64,000 bases of DNA from Siphonodentalium dalli (GCA_032622095.1 CP136068.1:116361509-116425508); one strand, 5' to 3'; counted from the stretch's first letter, positions 41,652 through 52,661 are shown. Numbers and translations are program-made. The notes: generated by a model from the sequence alone, not told the origin.

Positions 41652-43490
41652 TCTCTGCTTTGTAGAATAATAAGCACTTCTCATCAGCTCATAGATCTAT
41701 ACAATCACCTGTGTCAATCTCTCGACAATGGACAGTATACATGTTCTATTTTGTGTGATATATCAAAGGCATTAGAGAGAGTTTGGCACAGGGGACTAAT
41801 ACATAAACTTTCAAGTTATGGAGTTCGTGGTAAATCTTTGAAATGGCTAGGAGACTATTTAAATAACCGACAGCAGCGCGTATTAGTTAACAACAGCTTT
41901 TCTAGCTATGATATCATCCCAGCGGGCGTGCCACAAGGCTCTCTCCTAGGCCCTTTTCTATTTTTGGTTTACATCAATGATTTAGCAGACAACCTATGTT
42001 CTGTTACGAGAATGTACACTGACGACACTTGCATTACTAACGAGCACAACGACCTAAATGAATTGGCGCAAACCATGAACAAGGATCTTGAAAACATATC
42101 CAGATGGTCAAACAATTGGCTTGTCAATTTTAATCCCTCAAAAACGATGGGCATGTCGTACTCATTGACTGGCGCATCCGGTGATACTCCTAATTTAACC
42201 TTTAATAATGATACTATATCCTTTGTTGAGACACATAAACACCTCGGTCTTGAACTCCAATCAAATATGTCATGGAACAATCATCAATGCAACTATTAAA
42301 AGAATAGCCTCGCGTTTATCACAACTAAGAATACCAGCTCGATAGGAAGACCATAGAAAACATATATAAAACGAATATTTTACCATTATACGATTATGCC
42401 GATGTAGTATGGGCAAATGCACCCAAATATCAAATGGATAAACTTGAACGGTTACACATTCATGCAGCCAGAATAGTCAGTGGACTCACACGATCAGTCT
42501 CTGATATAAACACAATGAAAGAAGTAGGCTGGCCCCCACCGAGGAGGAGGCGTGAATTACACAAATTACAAACTATGTACAACATTATCAATCGGAATGC
42601 CCCTATTTATCTCACAAACATATTACCACCCAGAGTAGCTGACATATCAGAGTATGAATCCAGATATCCCGAAAAATGTTACACATATTTTAGTAACACT
42701 GAGAATTACAAAAGTATTTTCCCTTCAACCATAAAAGCGTGGAATGACATGCCGTCCGTAATAACAGATGCCCCCGCAATTTCAGATTTCAAAACTTATC
42801 TTAGAATAATTGACCCCGTCACTAGACCCCCGAGGTAATTCTACACGGGACGCAAGCAATGTAATGTACTTCACGCAAAATTACGGAACTATTGCAGTGA
42901 TCTAAAGTCTGATAAATTCCAAAACTACATATCTGACAGTCCACGTTGCGCATGCGGCAATCAATGCGAAGATGCATACCATTACATTTTCATGTGTTCC
43001 CTGTACCAATCAGAACGAAACGAATAGAATGTATCATTCGCTACACAGAGAAGGACTCAAATTAACACATATGAATGATTTACTTTCTGGCATCCAAAAC
43101 ATAGATATAAAACAAAATGTGAAATTGTTCAAAATGGTACAACATTTTATTACGGAAACTAAAAGTTTTTGACAAATGATATTAACTTAATTAATAAATA
43201 GGACATAAATATGTTTATTGCATTTTTCGACCTGGTACTTGCTCGGTCATAACAATGTTTAAATAAACACAATCGACATTGGCACCCCCACAACCTTACA
43301 TCATCCGCAAGGATCATCCTTCACCAGTCACCATTCTCTCACATTCCACACAGCTGTAAATAAGTTACTTATTGTGCCACTTTGTCAATTATGTAATTTT
43401 GTAACAATGTATACCGGAGGGGCTCATTAAGTTATGTAACTTGTGCCCCAATCCACTTTGTATTATTACAAATAAAATATGTTTAAAGTA
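41652..43490 (+). pseudogene. 5'-truncated LINE ORF2: reverse transcriptase to C-terminus
   Basis: The reading is open from about 41652. It gives HQLIDLYNHLCQSLDNGQY, then motif A CDISKALERVWH, motif B AGVPQGSLLGPFLF, and motif C as MYTDD rather than F/YADD, so the alanine before the aspartates is altered. After a break near 42299 it resumes at 42434 with DKLERLHIHAARIVSGLT and PPPRRRRELHKLQTMY, ending PVTRPPR at 42838. In the next frame CACGNQCEDAYHYIFMC is the C-terminal Cys/His motif. It ends near 43172, followed by an untranslated tail to about 43490. At least two frameshifts. 34493-34870 is the same family. The VPQGS type places it in the CR1/L2/Jockey assemblage. Confidence 0.75.
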
Positions 43491-43609
43491 AAGTAGAATA
43501 AGGTAGCCAGATTTCCATTATTTCAAAGTCCGTTCAGTATGAATTAATGTTATGGATGTCAGATTAACCGGAATGCCAAAATAGAAGTATCGTTTTCTAG
43601 TAATGTTTG

Positions 43610-43880
43610 AAAAGTAAGTAAGTAAATATTTATTAATGGCATATCATAAAAATATGTAATACATATCAAATCAGGTAACAAACAAAATGTCATATGGTGG
43701 TGGCATGACCATATGGTCGTCTTCCTGTCGCGACCATTTGGGAACGGAAAATATGAAAGATATGGAAATATACAAATTTAGACAAAATTGCACAAAATTG
43801 GCATACTGTGTGCGGTTTATACCATATTTTGCAATTGAGATGATTTAGTATATGACATGAGGCTTCATGTGGCAAATATA
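43610..43880 (-). repeat. LINE 3'-UTR remnant (family of the 53.9-57.8 kb LINE)
   Basis: AATATTTATTAATGGCATATCATAAA, then GGTGGCATGACCATATGGTCGTCTTCCTGTCGCGACC, parallels 53980-54100 (TTTATTTCATGACAAATCATA, GAGGCGACATGACCTATCAGGTCGTCTTCCTGTCGCCACC). The latter is the 3' end of a minus-strand LINE, so this is a truncated copy. Confidence 0.5.
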
Positions 43881-43884
43881 AATG

Positions 43885-44310
43885 TATACGAGAGCGCTAT
43901 ATCCCAAAATATTACTGGGAAAATCCTTCGCGCGAAAAGTTTCATGGGCTCTTGTCAATAGAAAATATCTCTCGTTTGAAACAACTCTCTATTTTCCTAA
44001 AAATTGCCTTTAGAGAAGTTTCTTAATTTCAATTAATTATATACCTTGTGGAAGGCAGCTGAATTAGCTCATTGCATGGTTAATAATTCAAAATGATAAT
44101 CAAAATGACATTGAAAATATAAGGAAGAATATAACTTATGTAATTACACGATTTTTAAAAGAACAAAATAAGGAATAAGGAAAAAAAAGAAGAACAAACT
44201 ACACGTTTGTAGGGAGGGGTCTCATTTTCATCATGTATATATTGTATATAAAATATTGTATATATGTTTTGCATGTTACTCATTAGTTTGGGTCTTCGCA
44301 ATAAAGCATT
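43885..44310 (+). pseudogene. LINE ORF2 extreme C-terminus and 3' tail
   Basis: The frame at about 43893-44026 gives RYIPKYYWENPSREKFHGLLSIE, then RLKQL and a stop. It matches the end of the LINE fragment at 53500-53597 (PKYYWENPNRNKFHRLLSIE). A tail with GCAATAAAGCATTCATTC ends near 44310. Confidence 0.5.
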
Positions 44311-44432
44311 CATTCATGCGTGTCTACGTTGTTTACACATAGATTATATTTTTAGAGTCTTCAAGCAAATATATCAAATACATGTTATGTGTTATATGCA
44401 TTCTAGTCCGATGTACCCATTTAAGTGGTTTT

Positions 44433-44597
44433 ATATAAGGATTAACTGTCATGTGGACTGTTTTTATGGAGATGTAACGGTGAGGTAAGTGGACATAACT
44501 TGTGTAAAACCCGAAGGGTTTTACATACAAGTTATGTCCACTTACCTCACCGTTACATCTCCATAAAAATAGTCCACATGACAGTTAATCCTTATAT
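44433..44597. repeat. 165-bp near-perfect palindrome
   Basis: Left arm TATAAGGATTAACTGTCATG...GGTGAGGTAAGTGGACATAA pairs almost base for base with right arm TTATGTCCACTTACCTCACC...CATGACAGTTAATCCTTATA. The centre AAAACCCGAAGGGTTTT is itself palindromic. Only one or two mismatches are visible. It is about 0.9 kb upstream of the first EgtD-like exon. Confidence 0.85.
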
Positions 44598-44599
44598 TT

Positions 44600-45485
44600 A
44601 TATACATTTAGCGAAAAAGCCGCTTTTGTAAATATATTTAAATCGAAAAGTGTATCGTGACAAGATCAGCCCAAAATACCCAATAGCACCCTTGGCCAAA
44701 GTTAATAGGAACAATTTCTCTTCATGTTGAAACCCGATGATGTATTAAGTCAATCATGCGCGAGTCAAAATGCGCCCAAAGCCCTACGCGTTCGTCTTTC
44801 CAAACCTAATGACGTATCGATGGTGTTATTAGCTTGGAGTTATGAGGCGTTACGCATTCACCGAGAAATAACTGCAACTAGCCACGTGGGCGCCGACCAA
44901 TCAGAATGCTGGATTTAGTGATGACAACACTTAGTGTGTAAATATAATCACTTGTCAGTGAGTGGCTTGATTTCACGCCCCGTATCAACATATTTTTTTG
45001 TACACGACCATGTCTGCCACGTGTTGCCCACGTGGTAATCCACTTTCTGTCCAGTTAATTTGATTACGCATGGTATACCGAAATTCGTAATTTAATGTAT
45101 GGCTCGAGCTATAAAATAAATATATATCAAATTATTAACTTCGAATTTAAAATGACCTGTTAACCTTACCACTTACAGAAGATATCTTCGACTCAAATTA
45201 CTTATTGTTCTATGTAATACAGATTAATCGTCAATGTTATGTTTGGAAAAATTTCTCACACTGCGCAAATTTAGGGAGAAAAAATATACCTGACTCCTAT
45301 AGCCGGTAAAGTCAACAATAGAACTCAATAAATATAAAGAATGTACATGTATCAATATTATTTATTTGGAGAGGTTGAATTCACTAATCTGTTTCTAATT
45401 CCCTGTTAACGAAGATCGTATTAAGGACAGTTGGGGTCATACCGTCGCAGAACCAAGACACCCGGATACTACAGGGAAGAAAACT
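44600..45485 (+). promoter_or_regulatory. Upstream region of the EgtD-like gene; no confident promoter
   Basis: A TATAAAATA word lies at about 45110, some 375 bp before the ATG, but nothing shows it is used. The frame ahead of the ATG is open back to a TAA around 45396. The pyrimidine-rich stretch CTGTTTCTAATTCCCTGTTAACGAAG could be a splice acceptor for an upstream exon, so the true first exon may lie elsewhere. Confidence 0.2.
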
Positions 45486-45659
45486 ATGGACAAGCAAACC
45501 AAATATATTCTGGAGTGTCTTCGAGAAGATCCCAAAAACTTGCCACATTGGTTCCTCTATGACGATGAAGGCTCTCGAAGGTTCGACAGGATACTGGCAG
45601 AACACGAATTCTATTATCTACACAAGGCAGAGCGGAGTGTCGTTACCAAATATGTCGAG
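45486..45659 (+). CDS. EgtD-like histidine N-alpha-methyltransferase, exon 1
   Basis: 58 codons from ATG 45486 to a donor GAG|GTAAAA at 45660, phase 0. The peptide starts MDKQTKYILECLREDPKNLP and contains WFLYDDEGSRRFDRI and HEFYYLHKAER. This is the N-terminal signature of the histidine-specific SAM-dependent methyltransferase family (xFYDxxGSxLFDxI...PEYYxxxxE). In bacteria EgtD, and in fungi the N-terminal half of Egt1, make hercynine by trimethylating histidine, the first step to ergothioneine. Exons 2 and 3 follow at 61183 and 63108. The rest of the gene, including any EgtB-like sulfoxide synthase domain, is outside the window. The ATG choice is uncertain because the frame is open upstream. 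OvoA is less likely, since it begins with other domains. Confidence 0.8.
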
Positions 45660-45702
45660 GTAAAAATAGTTCATAAGTAAATATTTTATAATGCAGAATT
45701 AA

Positions 45703-46135
45703 ACAGTGGTCCAGTGGTTAGCGCGTTGGACTTGTCTTCGCTGTCAACACAGCGAGGCGAGTTCGCGGCTGGCTGGTGGTCTGTTATGAGTTTCCACACA
45801 GCAGTGGCTTGGCCGACTTGAGCGATGTGCAATTGTTGGATTGTACACTGTTTGAATCTCGCGCCAAGTTGTGACCCTTGAGCAAGGTCGCTCGTACTGT
45901 GTCTGCTTTGCACCACCCATGCATTACAAGGGTACCTGATAATGAGCAGTGAAAGATCTTGTCAGTATGCTAGCCATATGGTATCCTCGCATACTCCCGG
46001 CTGTACCTCCCCCTGTCCACGGGGAGCAGTAGATGGTTACTGAATGTTCAGGCTCATCAGGGTAATAATTGTAAAACTTTGAGCGCTTTGGGCCTCATGG
46101 GAAAGGCGCTTTACAAATGCTATACATTATTATAA
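45703..46135 (+). mobile_element. tRNA-derived SINE in intron 1
   Basis: The head resembles a tRNA gene: box A TGGTCCAGTGG at 45707-45717, followed by TTAGCGCGTTGGACT, and box B GTTCGCGGC at 45761-45769. The body contains CCTTGAGCAAGGTCGCTC and CACCACCCATGCATTACAAGGGTACCTGATAA, resembling the conserved central domain of widespread metazoan SINEs. The tail GAGCGCTTTGGGCCTC...AAAGGCGCTTTACAAATGCTATACATTATTATAA ends in a short ATT repeat, as in LINE-dependent SINE tails. About 433 bp, same orientation as the host gene. It would be transcribed by RNA polymerase III from the head. Confidence 0.8.
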
Positions 46136-46671
46136 ATTCATGAGAGCATTTTCACGTATTGGAAAGTAAACTATTCGAAAACGAAAATAAAATTTTATAA
46201 CACATGATCACAATTCCGATTTAAAAGGTGAAAGTGGAGAGTAATCAAATAGTGTGTACGTCGATAGATTCAATTCATCATTTAGCCCTTTCTGTAGTGA
46301 ATGGATTGTCTCACCAGATTGAAAAAGTGTACACATCGGAATATCTATTATTGATTTGGAGGGATGTACAGGTAATATAATCAGACGACAGGTAATACAA
46401 GTGCAGAAGGAGCCATATTTATTGAGGGAATGTTCAGATAAGCAAGTTCAACAAACGTTCGTTGAACGTGCTATCTGAACATGTCATGGGATTACTACTC
46501 ACAAATGAGTATTCAGTACAGAAAGCGTTTAGAAAGATATCCCATCTGAAGCCCATGGCGTCCGATGCATTCTAAAATTTGTTGGCAGCATCACAATTCT
46601 GAAATTCGGGGCATCATTGTTTTCTCTGTGTTGAATGCATTTCTGCAATTTGCTATTCTTCCCGCGTAATA
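46136..46671. other. Intronic spacer with a short hairpin
   Basis: An inverted repeat with GTTCAGATA / TATCTGAAC ends and GTTCAACaaacgttcGTTGAAC core lies at 46432-46480. No other feature. Confidence 0.5.
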
Positions 46672-47075
46672 CTTGCACCCAACATTACCACACAATCATC
46701 GCGATAATACACAGAAGTATCCACATTAATGAGGCGTAAACGAGTTCAAATGCCCATCACGGAGAAAGTGGTTTATGGTCCATTCTATCGCTTTTGTGCA
46801 AAGAACACATGGACGCCCAGTATTCAGAGACGATCAATGGACGCCCAGTATTCAGAGACGATCAATGGACTTTTTAATCTTTTTAAAAAGTCAAAACATT
46901 TTTAATCTTCCTTTTTTGTGAGTCGACGTCGGACCACCAAACCCTCTATTAATGGGCTCATGGGTACGATATATAGAGGATCTACAACGAGTTCCCAGTT
47001 TATAGCGGAATTTACAAAACGAGTCCAGTAAATTTGGTCTGGACCGAGCCTTTGGCGAGTTCCAGACCTAATTCA
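46672..47075. repeat. 404-bp direct duplication, copy 1
   Basis: It runs from TTGCACCCAACATTACC to CCAGACCTAATTCA and is almost identical to 47972-48373 (only a few substitutions and a one-base indel noticed). It contains a 28-bp tandem pair (ACGCCCAGTATTCAGAGACG...), present in both copies, so the tandem is older than the duplication. TGGTCTGGA...TTCCAGACC near its end is a small hairpin. Confidence 0.85.
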
Positions 47076-47697
47076 CGGGGGGAGAACTGCGACGTGAGGA
47101 TCGGTGGCATTCCGATAAAGAGACGGTGGAAAACCGATAAACGAGACGGTTCGCTTTCGGCGACAAACGAGATTTTCTTCGTGTTTGGGCATTCAAACGG
47201 AATTGCCGTGACAAATCAGGTTTCATATCATCATATAGTTATCTTAGTTACTAATATCCATCAAAATCTAGACGCTACAGTGAGTTAAACCAATAGAATC
47301 GCCTTTTAAAAGTCACGCGACGATTCGTTTTCCGATAAAAACGAACCGTCGCGTGTCTTTTATCGGAAAACGAACCGTCGCGTGACTTTTAAATGGCTAT
47401 TCTCTTGGTTTTAGTCACTGTAGCGTCTAGATTTTGATGGATATTAGTAACTTAAATAACGATATGATGATATGAAACCTGATTTGTCACGGCAATTCCG
47501 TTTGAATGCCCAAACACGAAGAAAATCTCGTTTGTCGCCGAAAGCGAACCGTCTCGTTTATCGGATTTCCACCGTCTCTTTATCGGAATTCCACCGTGTC
47601 TTTATCGGAATGCCACCGATCCTCACGTCGCAGTTCTCCCCCCGTGTAATTTACTGGACGAGTTTTGTAAATTCCACTATAAACTGGGGATGAGTTG
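46979..47697. repeat. 720-bp complex palindrome (foldback) in intron 1
   Basis: The inner part, 47074-47646, has inverted ends CACGGGGGGAGAACTGCGAC / GTCGCAGTTCTCCCCCCGTG and is flanked by TAATT on both sides (47069-47073 and 47647-47651). It folds over its whole length: GTTTGGGCATTCAAACGGAA and ATATCCATCAAAATCTAGAC pair with their complements, and the CGAACCGTCGCGTG core repeats near the centre. Pairing continues outside TAATT: GAGTCCAGTAAAT, AAAACGAGTC-like and CCCAGTTTATAG blocks at 46985-47035 match the complement at 47650-47697. The left arm has an extra ~40-bp hairpin insert. Direct CCGATAAA(G)AGACGGT-like repeats lie inside the arms. Confidence 0.8.
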
Positions 47698-47971
47698 TAG
47701 ATTAGATTTAATACATGATCCACAACTTCGATAAAATAAACTTAAATCAACAAATGGCACGTTAAACTAACACCAGCTTCTATAAGACCTGCGATGGCGT
47801 TTCACGTAACTATGCATTGTTTGCCCATGCTCAGACGTATAGTCCCAGATAAATAAAGACTCTTTGCCGTACTTAATGGCGTATATTTAATTAAATAACT
47901 TTTCAAACTCTTCATTCATTAGAGTTTGTTGGAAAAAACATTGAAAACCATAGTATGTTGAGACTACTATG

Positions 47972-48373
47972 TTGCACCCAACATTACCACACAATCATCG
48001 CGATAATACACAGACGTATCCACAGTAATGAGGCGTAAACGAGTTCAAATGCCATCACGGAGAAAGTGGTTTATGGTCCATTCTATCGCTTTTGTGCAAA
48101 GAACACATGGACGCCCAGTATTCAGAGACGATCAATGGACGCCCAGTATTCAGAGACGATCAATGGACTTTTTAATCTTTTTAAAAAGTCAAAACATTTT
48201 TAATCTTCCTTTTTTGTGAGTCGACGTCGGACCACCAAACCCTCTATTAATGGGCTCATGGGTACGATATATAGAGGATCTACAACGAGTTCCCAGTTTA
48301 TAGCGGAATTTACAAAACGAGTCCAGTAAATTTGGTCTGGACCGAGCCTTTGGCGAGTTCCAGACCTAATTCA
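47972..48373. repeat. 404-bp direct duplication, copy 2
   Basis: It matches copy 1 nearly completely and ends at the same base word (CTAATTCA), exactly where the foldback begins in copy 1, then diverges. No LTR features (no TG...CA ends, no primer site or polypurine tract) were recognised. Confidence 0.85.
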
Positions 48374-48518
48374 GTATGTACGGAATGTAAACAGACGACA
48401 AACCGAAAGGCAAATCACCTGGCAGTATTTCCTGTTATGAAACGAACTTTTAATATCACAATTTATCGAATGGGTCTATTGAATGGAATAAGAGTAGGAT
48501 CACGTAATAATATAAAGT

Positions 48519-48649
48519 TATTATACAATGTTGTGTACAGTATATGTTTTTCTTGTACGAGTCCAGGTTGTGATGAAATATGACTGTTCACCACAACCTG
48601 GACGAGTACGAGAAAAACTCATACTGTACACAACATTCATTTTATAATG
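48519..48649. repeat. 130-bp inverted repeat
   Basis: Left arm TTATTATACAATGTTGTGTACAG...GTCCAGGTTGTG and right arm CACAACCTGGAC...CTGTACACAACATTCATTTTATAATGA pair with few mismatches around a 16-bp loop. Confidence 0.75.
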
Positions 48650-51520
48650 ACATTTTTATTATCCATCTATATGTTTATCCAAATTTTGGGAATAAAACTT
48701 TTGTGGTTATTTTTGGTATTTGTCGGCACTTAATTCTCGGTAAAAGCCTGTATATTGATCATCAGAAAGCATGATTTGGAAAGTAAACACGGAAGTGAGA
48801 AAACAAAATCTAAATGCGGAAGTGAAACGTCTGCTAAAATCCATCAGTGTTTCGCGCGCATCACAATTTGACCGATTCATTTCGCAATAGAGTTAATTCG
48901 TGACGTCACGGAGTCCCAATAAAAAAGTGATATTGTACAGTCGGGAGTCCATATGACTTTCGGGAGTCCAATATGACTTTTTCCAGGACTATCACGTGGT
49001 GGCTTTTGCCCAATCGGAAATGGTGTTAGTTAAGGGATGGATAATAAAATACTTTTCTGTATCGACACATACACATGTCAGTTTAGATGGCATATCGGAC
49101 AAGGCATCCCTAATCAAACATGAACAAGTTATCTTGGTTTAATCATAGTTTATATTCAACACAATTCATTACATGTGTAATTACAAATAGGCTCGAAATA
49201 CACGACCATAACAAAAATTCAGTACGATCGGCCAAGTGGTTCCAGAGAACCCGTTTTGCCCGTGCGGATATGACGTCGTTACGTCAAAACATGACGTCAC
49301 GTGGAGTCCAGGCCAAGCTCGTGTTACCCGAAAAGCCGAAATACATGCCCCTACCAAAGTTCCCGAGAAACCATCCGGCTCTTGACGTAATGCTCTCGCC
49401 GACCGCTCTCTTTTATCCGTCCCTCCAAATTACACAGACAGAATTTTTAGGTTCGAATGAACCATGTCCGTTTAATGAAACACTTTAGGCTTGTTATCGC
49501 CCCATCCCCGCACGGCTTACGATTCAATGTACACGTATTTTTCACAGGGCATCGAACCGATTTAAGAATATGTAATAAGCCACTTGAGTATGTACACAAA
49601 AGATTATGCAGATACCCGGCGTTGTATATATTATACCATAGTTTGAAATTTGAGAGTATTTTCAATTACTTTTGTAATACATCCTGCCAAAATATTCTAG
49701 ATTATTTTTGTAAAAAGTTGAGATAAATATTTCTTACTATAGCGTCTATTTTAATGGGGCAAATTAAACATGCATTGCTGGTGCCAATGTCGTCAAATGA
49801 CACATTCTCAACTTCCTTACATCTTGCCATCTTTAATTTGAATAAATTACAATTTTTTCAGTCCAGATATCTGATCTCCCAACAATTGCGTCTAGTGTCG
49901 CATAGTGTTGTGATAACAGTCAACAAAGGTGTCGATTAACCTAACCTATGATCATAATATACGTGTTGGCATCGGATCACAATTGAAACATGTTAATGAG
50001 CGTTTATTGTTACGGTACTTAGTTCTATTCAGGTAAGCACAATAATGGCGATGTCTGGGGGAGTCATGAACCAGCCACCAGGGCCCTGCGAAGCTTCGAT
50101 TCGGTGTCGACCTCGGAGACCAGATTTGGGATCGATACCGAATCGGCTCTCCGATTCGTATAGTTTCCAGATTACACGAAGAGCGTACCACTAACTGGTG
50201 AAACATAAAGAGCGTTCGCGTCGTTTTGTTCGTTTCTGTTGTGAATGTGACTGCCCTAATTTAAAGAGCGTTCGTGTCGTTGTTTGTCCCGATAAGGTAA
50301 AGATAAAGTGAGTTAATCCTGTCGTTTTTGTTCGGGAATGTGTATTTTACGTCTAAATGCGACGTCGGTTTGAAGTCCGGACAGAGATCATGTTACCAGG
50401 GGAGGCGAATATATCCATAAAAAAAATCATCGCAATTGTCGCAGAAACGTGGACTGATATAAGGAACACACGCATCTGAAGGAGTTATCAATCACTGCAA
50501 CGCAACTTAAACCAAGTTTACGTCTTTATAGTCCGGGTTTTCTGCTTAGAATGCATCCAACAGTCCTGCAAAACATATTATCGGGCATGCAACACACGAA
50601 GTAATGTTTCGCCGCACAAGAATATTCAACACTATGTGACAATAAACTATACTTTTATGTCGTAATGCTAATTATCCTCTTAAGAAAAATTCGTCTCTTC
50701 AATAGATTAGTACCCCATCTCTACAGATCGAAGATACGGAACATCGTACATTTTATTTCAAACTAATTTCCTTGCTGCTACAAAGCAGGTTTCTTAGTAG
50801 ACAATTGTTTTCAAATTCCTTCAGACGGCACTTTACAACGGAAAATGCTACCACGCAATGCACAATATTAGTTTCAGTATCTTGTTATTTGAAAATATCT
50901 TACCATGCCACCCACGTACTTGGGCTAAATATCAGTTCATCAGCGTTTAAAGCTATTATTTCTGCGTTGACCATTCACTCAATGTTGCAATTTATGGTTT
51001 AGTTTGCAGCAGATATGTGTAACATTAGGGGGAATGGGTAAACGTGGTGATGCTGTTGCAGAAAACGTAGTAATTTTCGCGTATATGTGATCTTAGTGTA
51101 TATAAGGAAATACAAATTCCAGGTATAAGGATAGTCTCTGCCACAGAGTATATAGGCTATTTTGTTTCAGTTGAAATTTATTGAAGATAGTCTATGGTAC
51201 TCATTTGTATACGTATACATTGCGTTCACAGTACACCACCATGTTTTATTATGATAACAGCGAAATATGCGTGTTTCATTACTTGACCGGAGGTAACTAT
51301 GACTACAATTGTTGAGACATGGACAATAGGATCTACACATTTTACCCAGTACTCTATGAATAGCTCTCCTACTGTTCTATAGTAGTGTATTTTGACAGAT
51401 TTGAGGTTGTAGATATAAAATTAAATGATGATCGGTCACATTTGTGAAACTGCACTGAGTACATATAGTTATGCTTATAGAAAATGTCACATTATCCATA
51501 TTAATCCCTTTTAACTGCGT
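48650..51520. other. Intronic DNA without recognised genes
   Basis: A ~60-bp block at 49420-49480 (CCGTCCCTCCAAATTACACAGA...GAACCATGTCCGTTTAA) is shared with 28312-28385. Two (T)AAAGAGCGTTCG(C/T)GTCGTTTTGTT-like words lie at 50207 and 50262. The open frames at 49120-49488 and 49457-49726 encode nothing recognisable. Confidence 0.4.
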
Positions 51521-51624
51521 TTTTTTTTCTGTTTCTGTGCGCTCAAAAAGTCGTGATTTGACCGTTGTGTGACTCACACAACGGTTAAATCACGACTTTT
51601 TGAGCACACAGAAACAGAAAAATA
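51521..51624. repeat. 104-bp near-perfect palindrome
   Basis: Left arm TTTTTCTGTTTCTGTGCGCTC...GTGATTTGACCGTTGTGTGA pairs with right arm TCACACAACGGTTAAATCAC...GAGCACACAGAAACAGAAAAA, with two mismatches and essentially no loop. Confidence 0.85.
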
Positions 51625-52285
51625 ACGATCCCTGCTTTCGCTTGCTCTCGTGAGACACATTAGAGATAATTCGTCATAAAAACGTTTACCTTTATACTCT
51701 GAATTTATTCTTCCTCGCATAATTCGAGAGCCTGTTCACTATTATAGGACTAGCTATTCAATTTTCCACAAATTGTAAATTTCATTCGATTTTGTCCATT
51801 TTGGTGGCATTTTTGGGATTACATTCTACCGATATGGTTTACGACTAAGCATTGTTTGTGTGTATTTTATTTTATTACTAATTTGGTATTAGTTGGTGCA
51901 CATTCCCAGAAATTAAGAATGTTTCGATACCAACTGCCATCATGGAGACATGAACGCAATCTTCCATTACAAAAAATGCTACGCAGGACTTACTACTGCC
52001 AGCACATACACATAATGTGAATAAATCATTCATTTATTTATTTGAGACTTATATAGGTTACAATTACTTCTGCATTTTTCTGAGAAACTGAGCTGTCCAT
52101 ATTCAATTGTCTAGATCAAGCCAGAATGAATTGTAACTGACGAAACACTTCAATAAAAAAATGTTTATTTCATTGTGAAAATACACATGCTGGCAGCGGT
52201 CGGACATAGCGTGCGAGGGGACTGTTACAGTTTTCGTCAGGCTTTGGTGGTGTGAACAAGTTAAACCTAAATACATGAGAGCATT
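51625..52285. other. Intronic DNA without recognised features
   Basis: Nothing supported. Confidence 0.4.
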
Positions 52286-52661
52286 TTAACCCTGTGCCAA
52301 TGCATTCTCTTATATATGCGAGTCGACCATAGGTCGCCTCACATATATAAGAGAATGCATTGGCCTAACAATTTTTTACAATTTTAATAATTTTTTCTTG
52401 TATTCTTTAACAATTTTATAATTTCACCCACACAGAGCCCCAGACAAACATGAGCAGACGACACTCTTCTATATGCTTCTATATATGTGTGGGGCTCCCT
52501 GCAGGGTAATGGATGTTTTTTATTTTATGTCCCAAAAATTGTAAGAAACATTTATTTTAAAAAAATGATAAAAAATTGTTAGGCCAATGCATTCTCTTAT
52601 ATATGCGAGGCGACCTATGGTCGACTCGCATATATAAGAGAATGCATTGGCACAGGGTAAA
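52286..52661. mobile_element. piggyBac-like MITE with self-palindromic ends
   Basis: It begins TTAA|CCCTGTGCCAATGCATTC and ends with the exact inverse GAATGCATTGGCACAGGG|TAAA, so one TTAA copy has a single change. The terminal inverted repeats are perfect for about 50 bp (to GTCGACCATAGGTCGCCTC) and extend imperfectly to ~95 bp. Each terminal repeat also folds on itself (TGCATTCTCTTATATATGCGAG...CT(C)GCATATATAAGAGAATGCA). No transposase. Confidence 0.75.

Noticed and set aside
45703-45775. A tRNA gene
   Set aside because: Boxes A and B are present, but box B deviates (GTTCGCGGC), the acceptor stem does not close, and a SINE body and tail follow.
46672-48373. LTR retrotransposon with 404-bp LTRs
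   Set aside because: No TG...CA termini, primer-binding site, polypurine tract or gag-pol; the interior is a noncoding palindrome.
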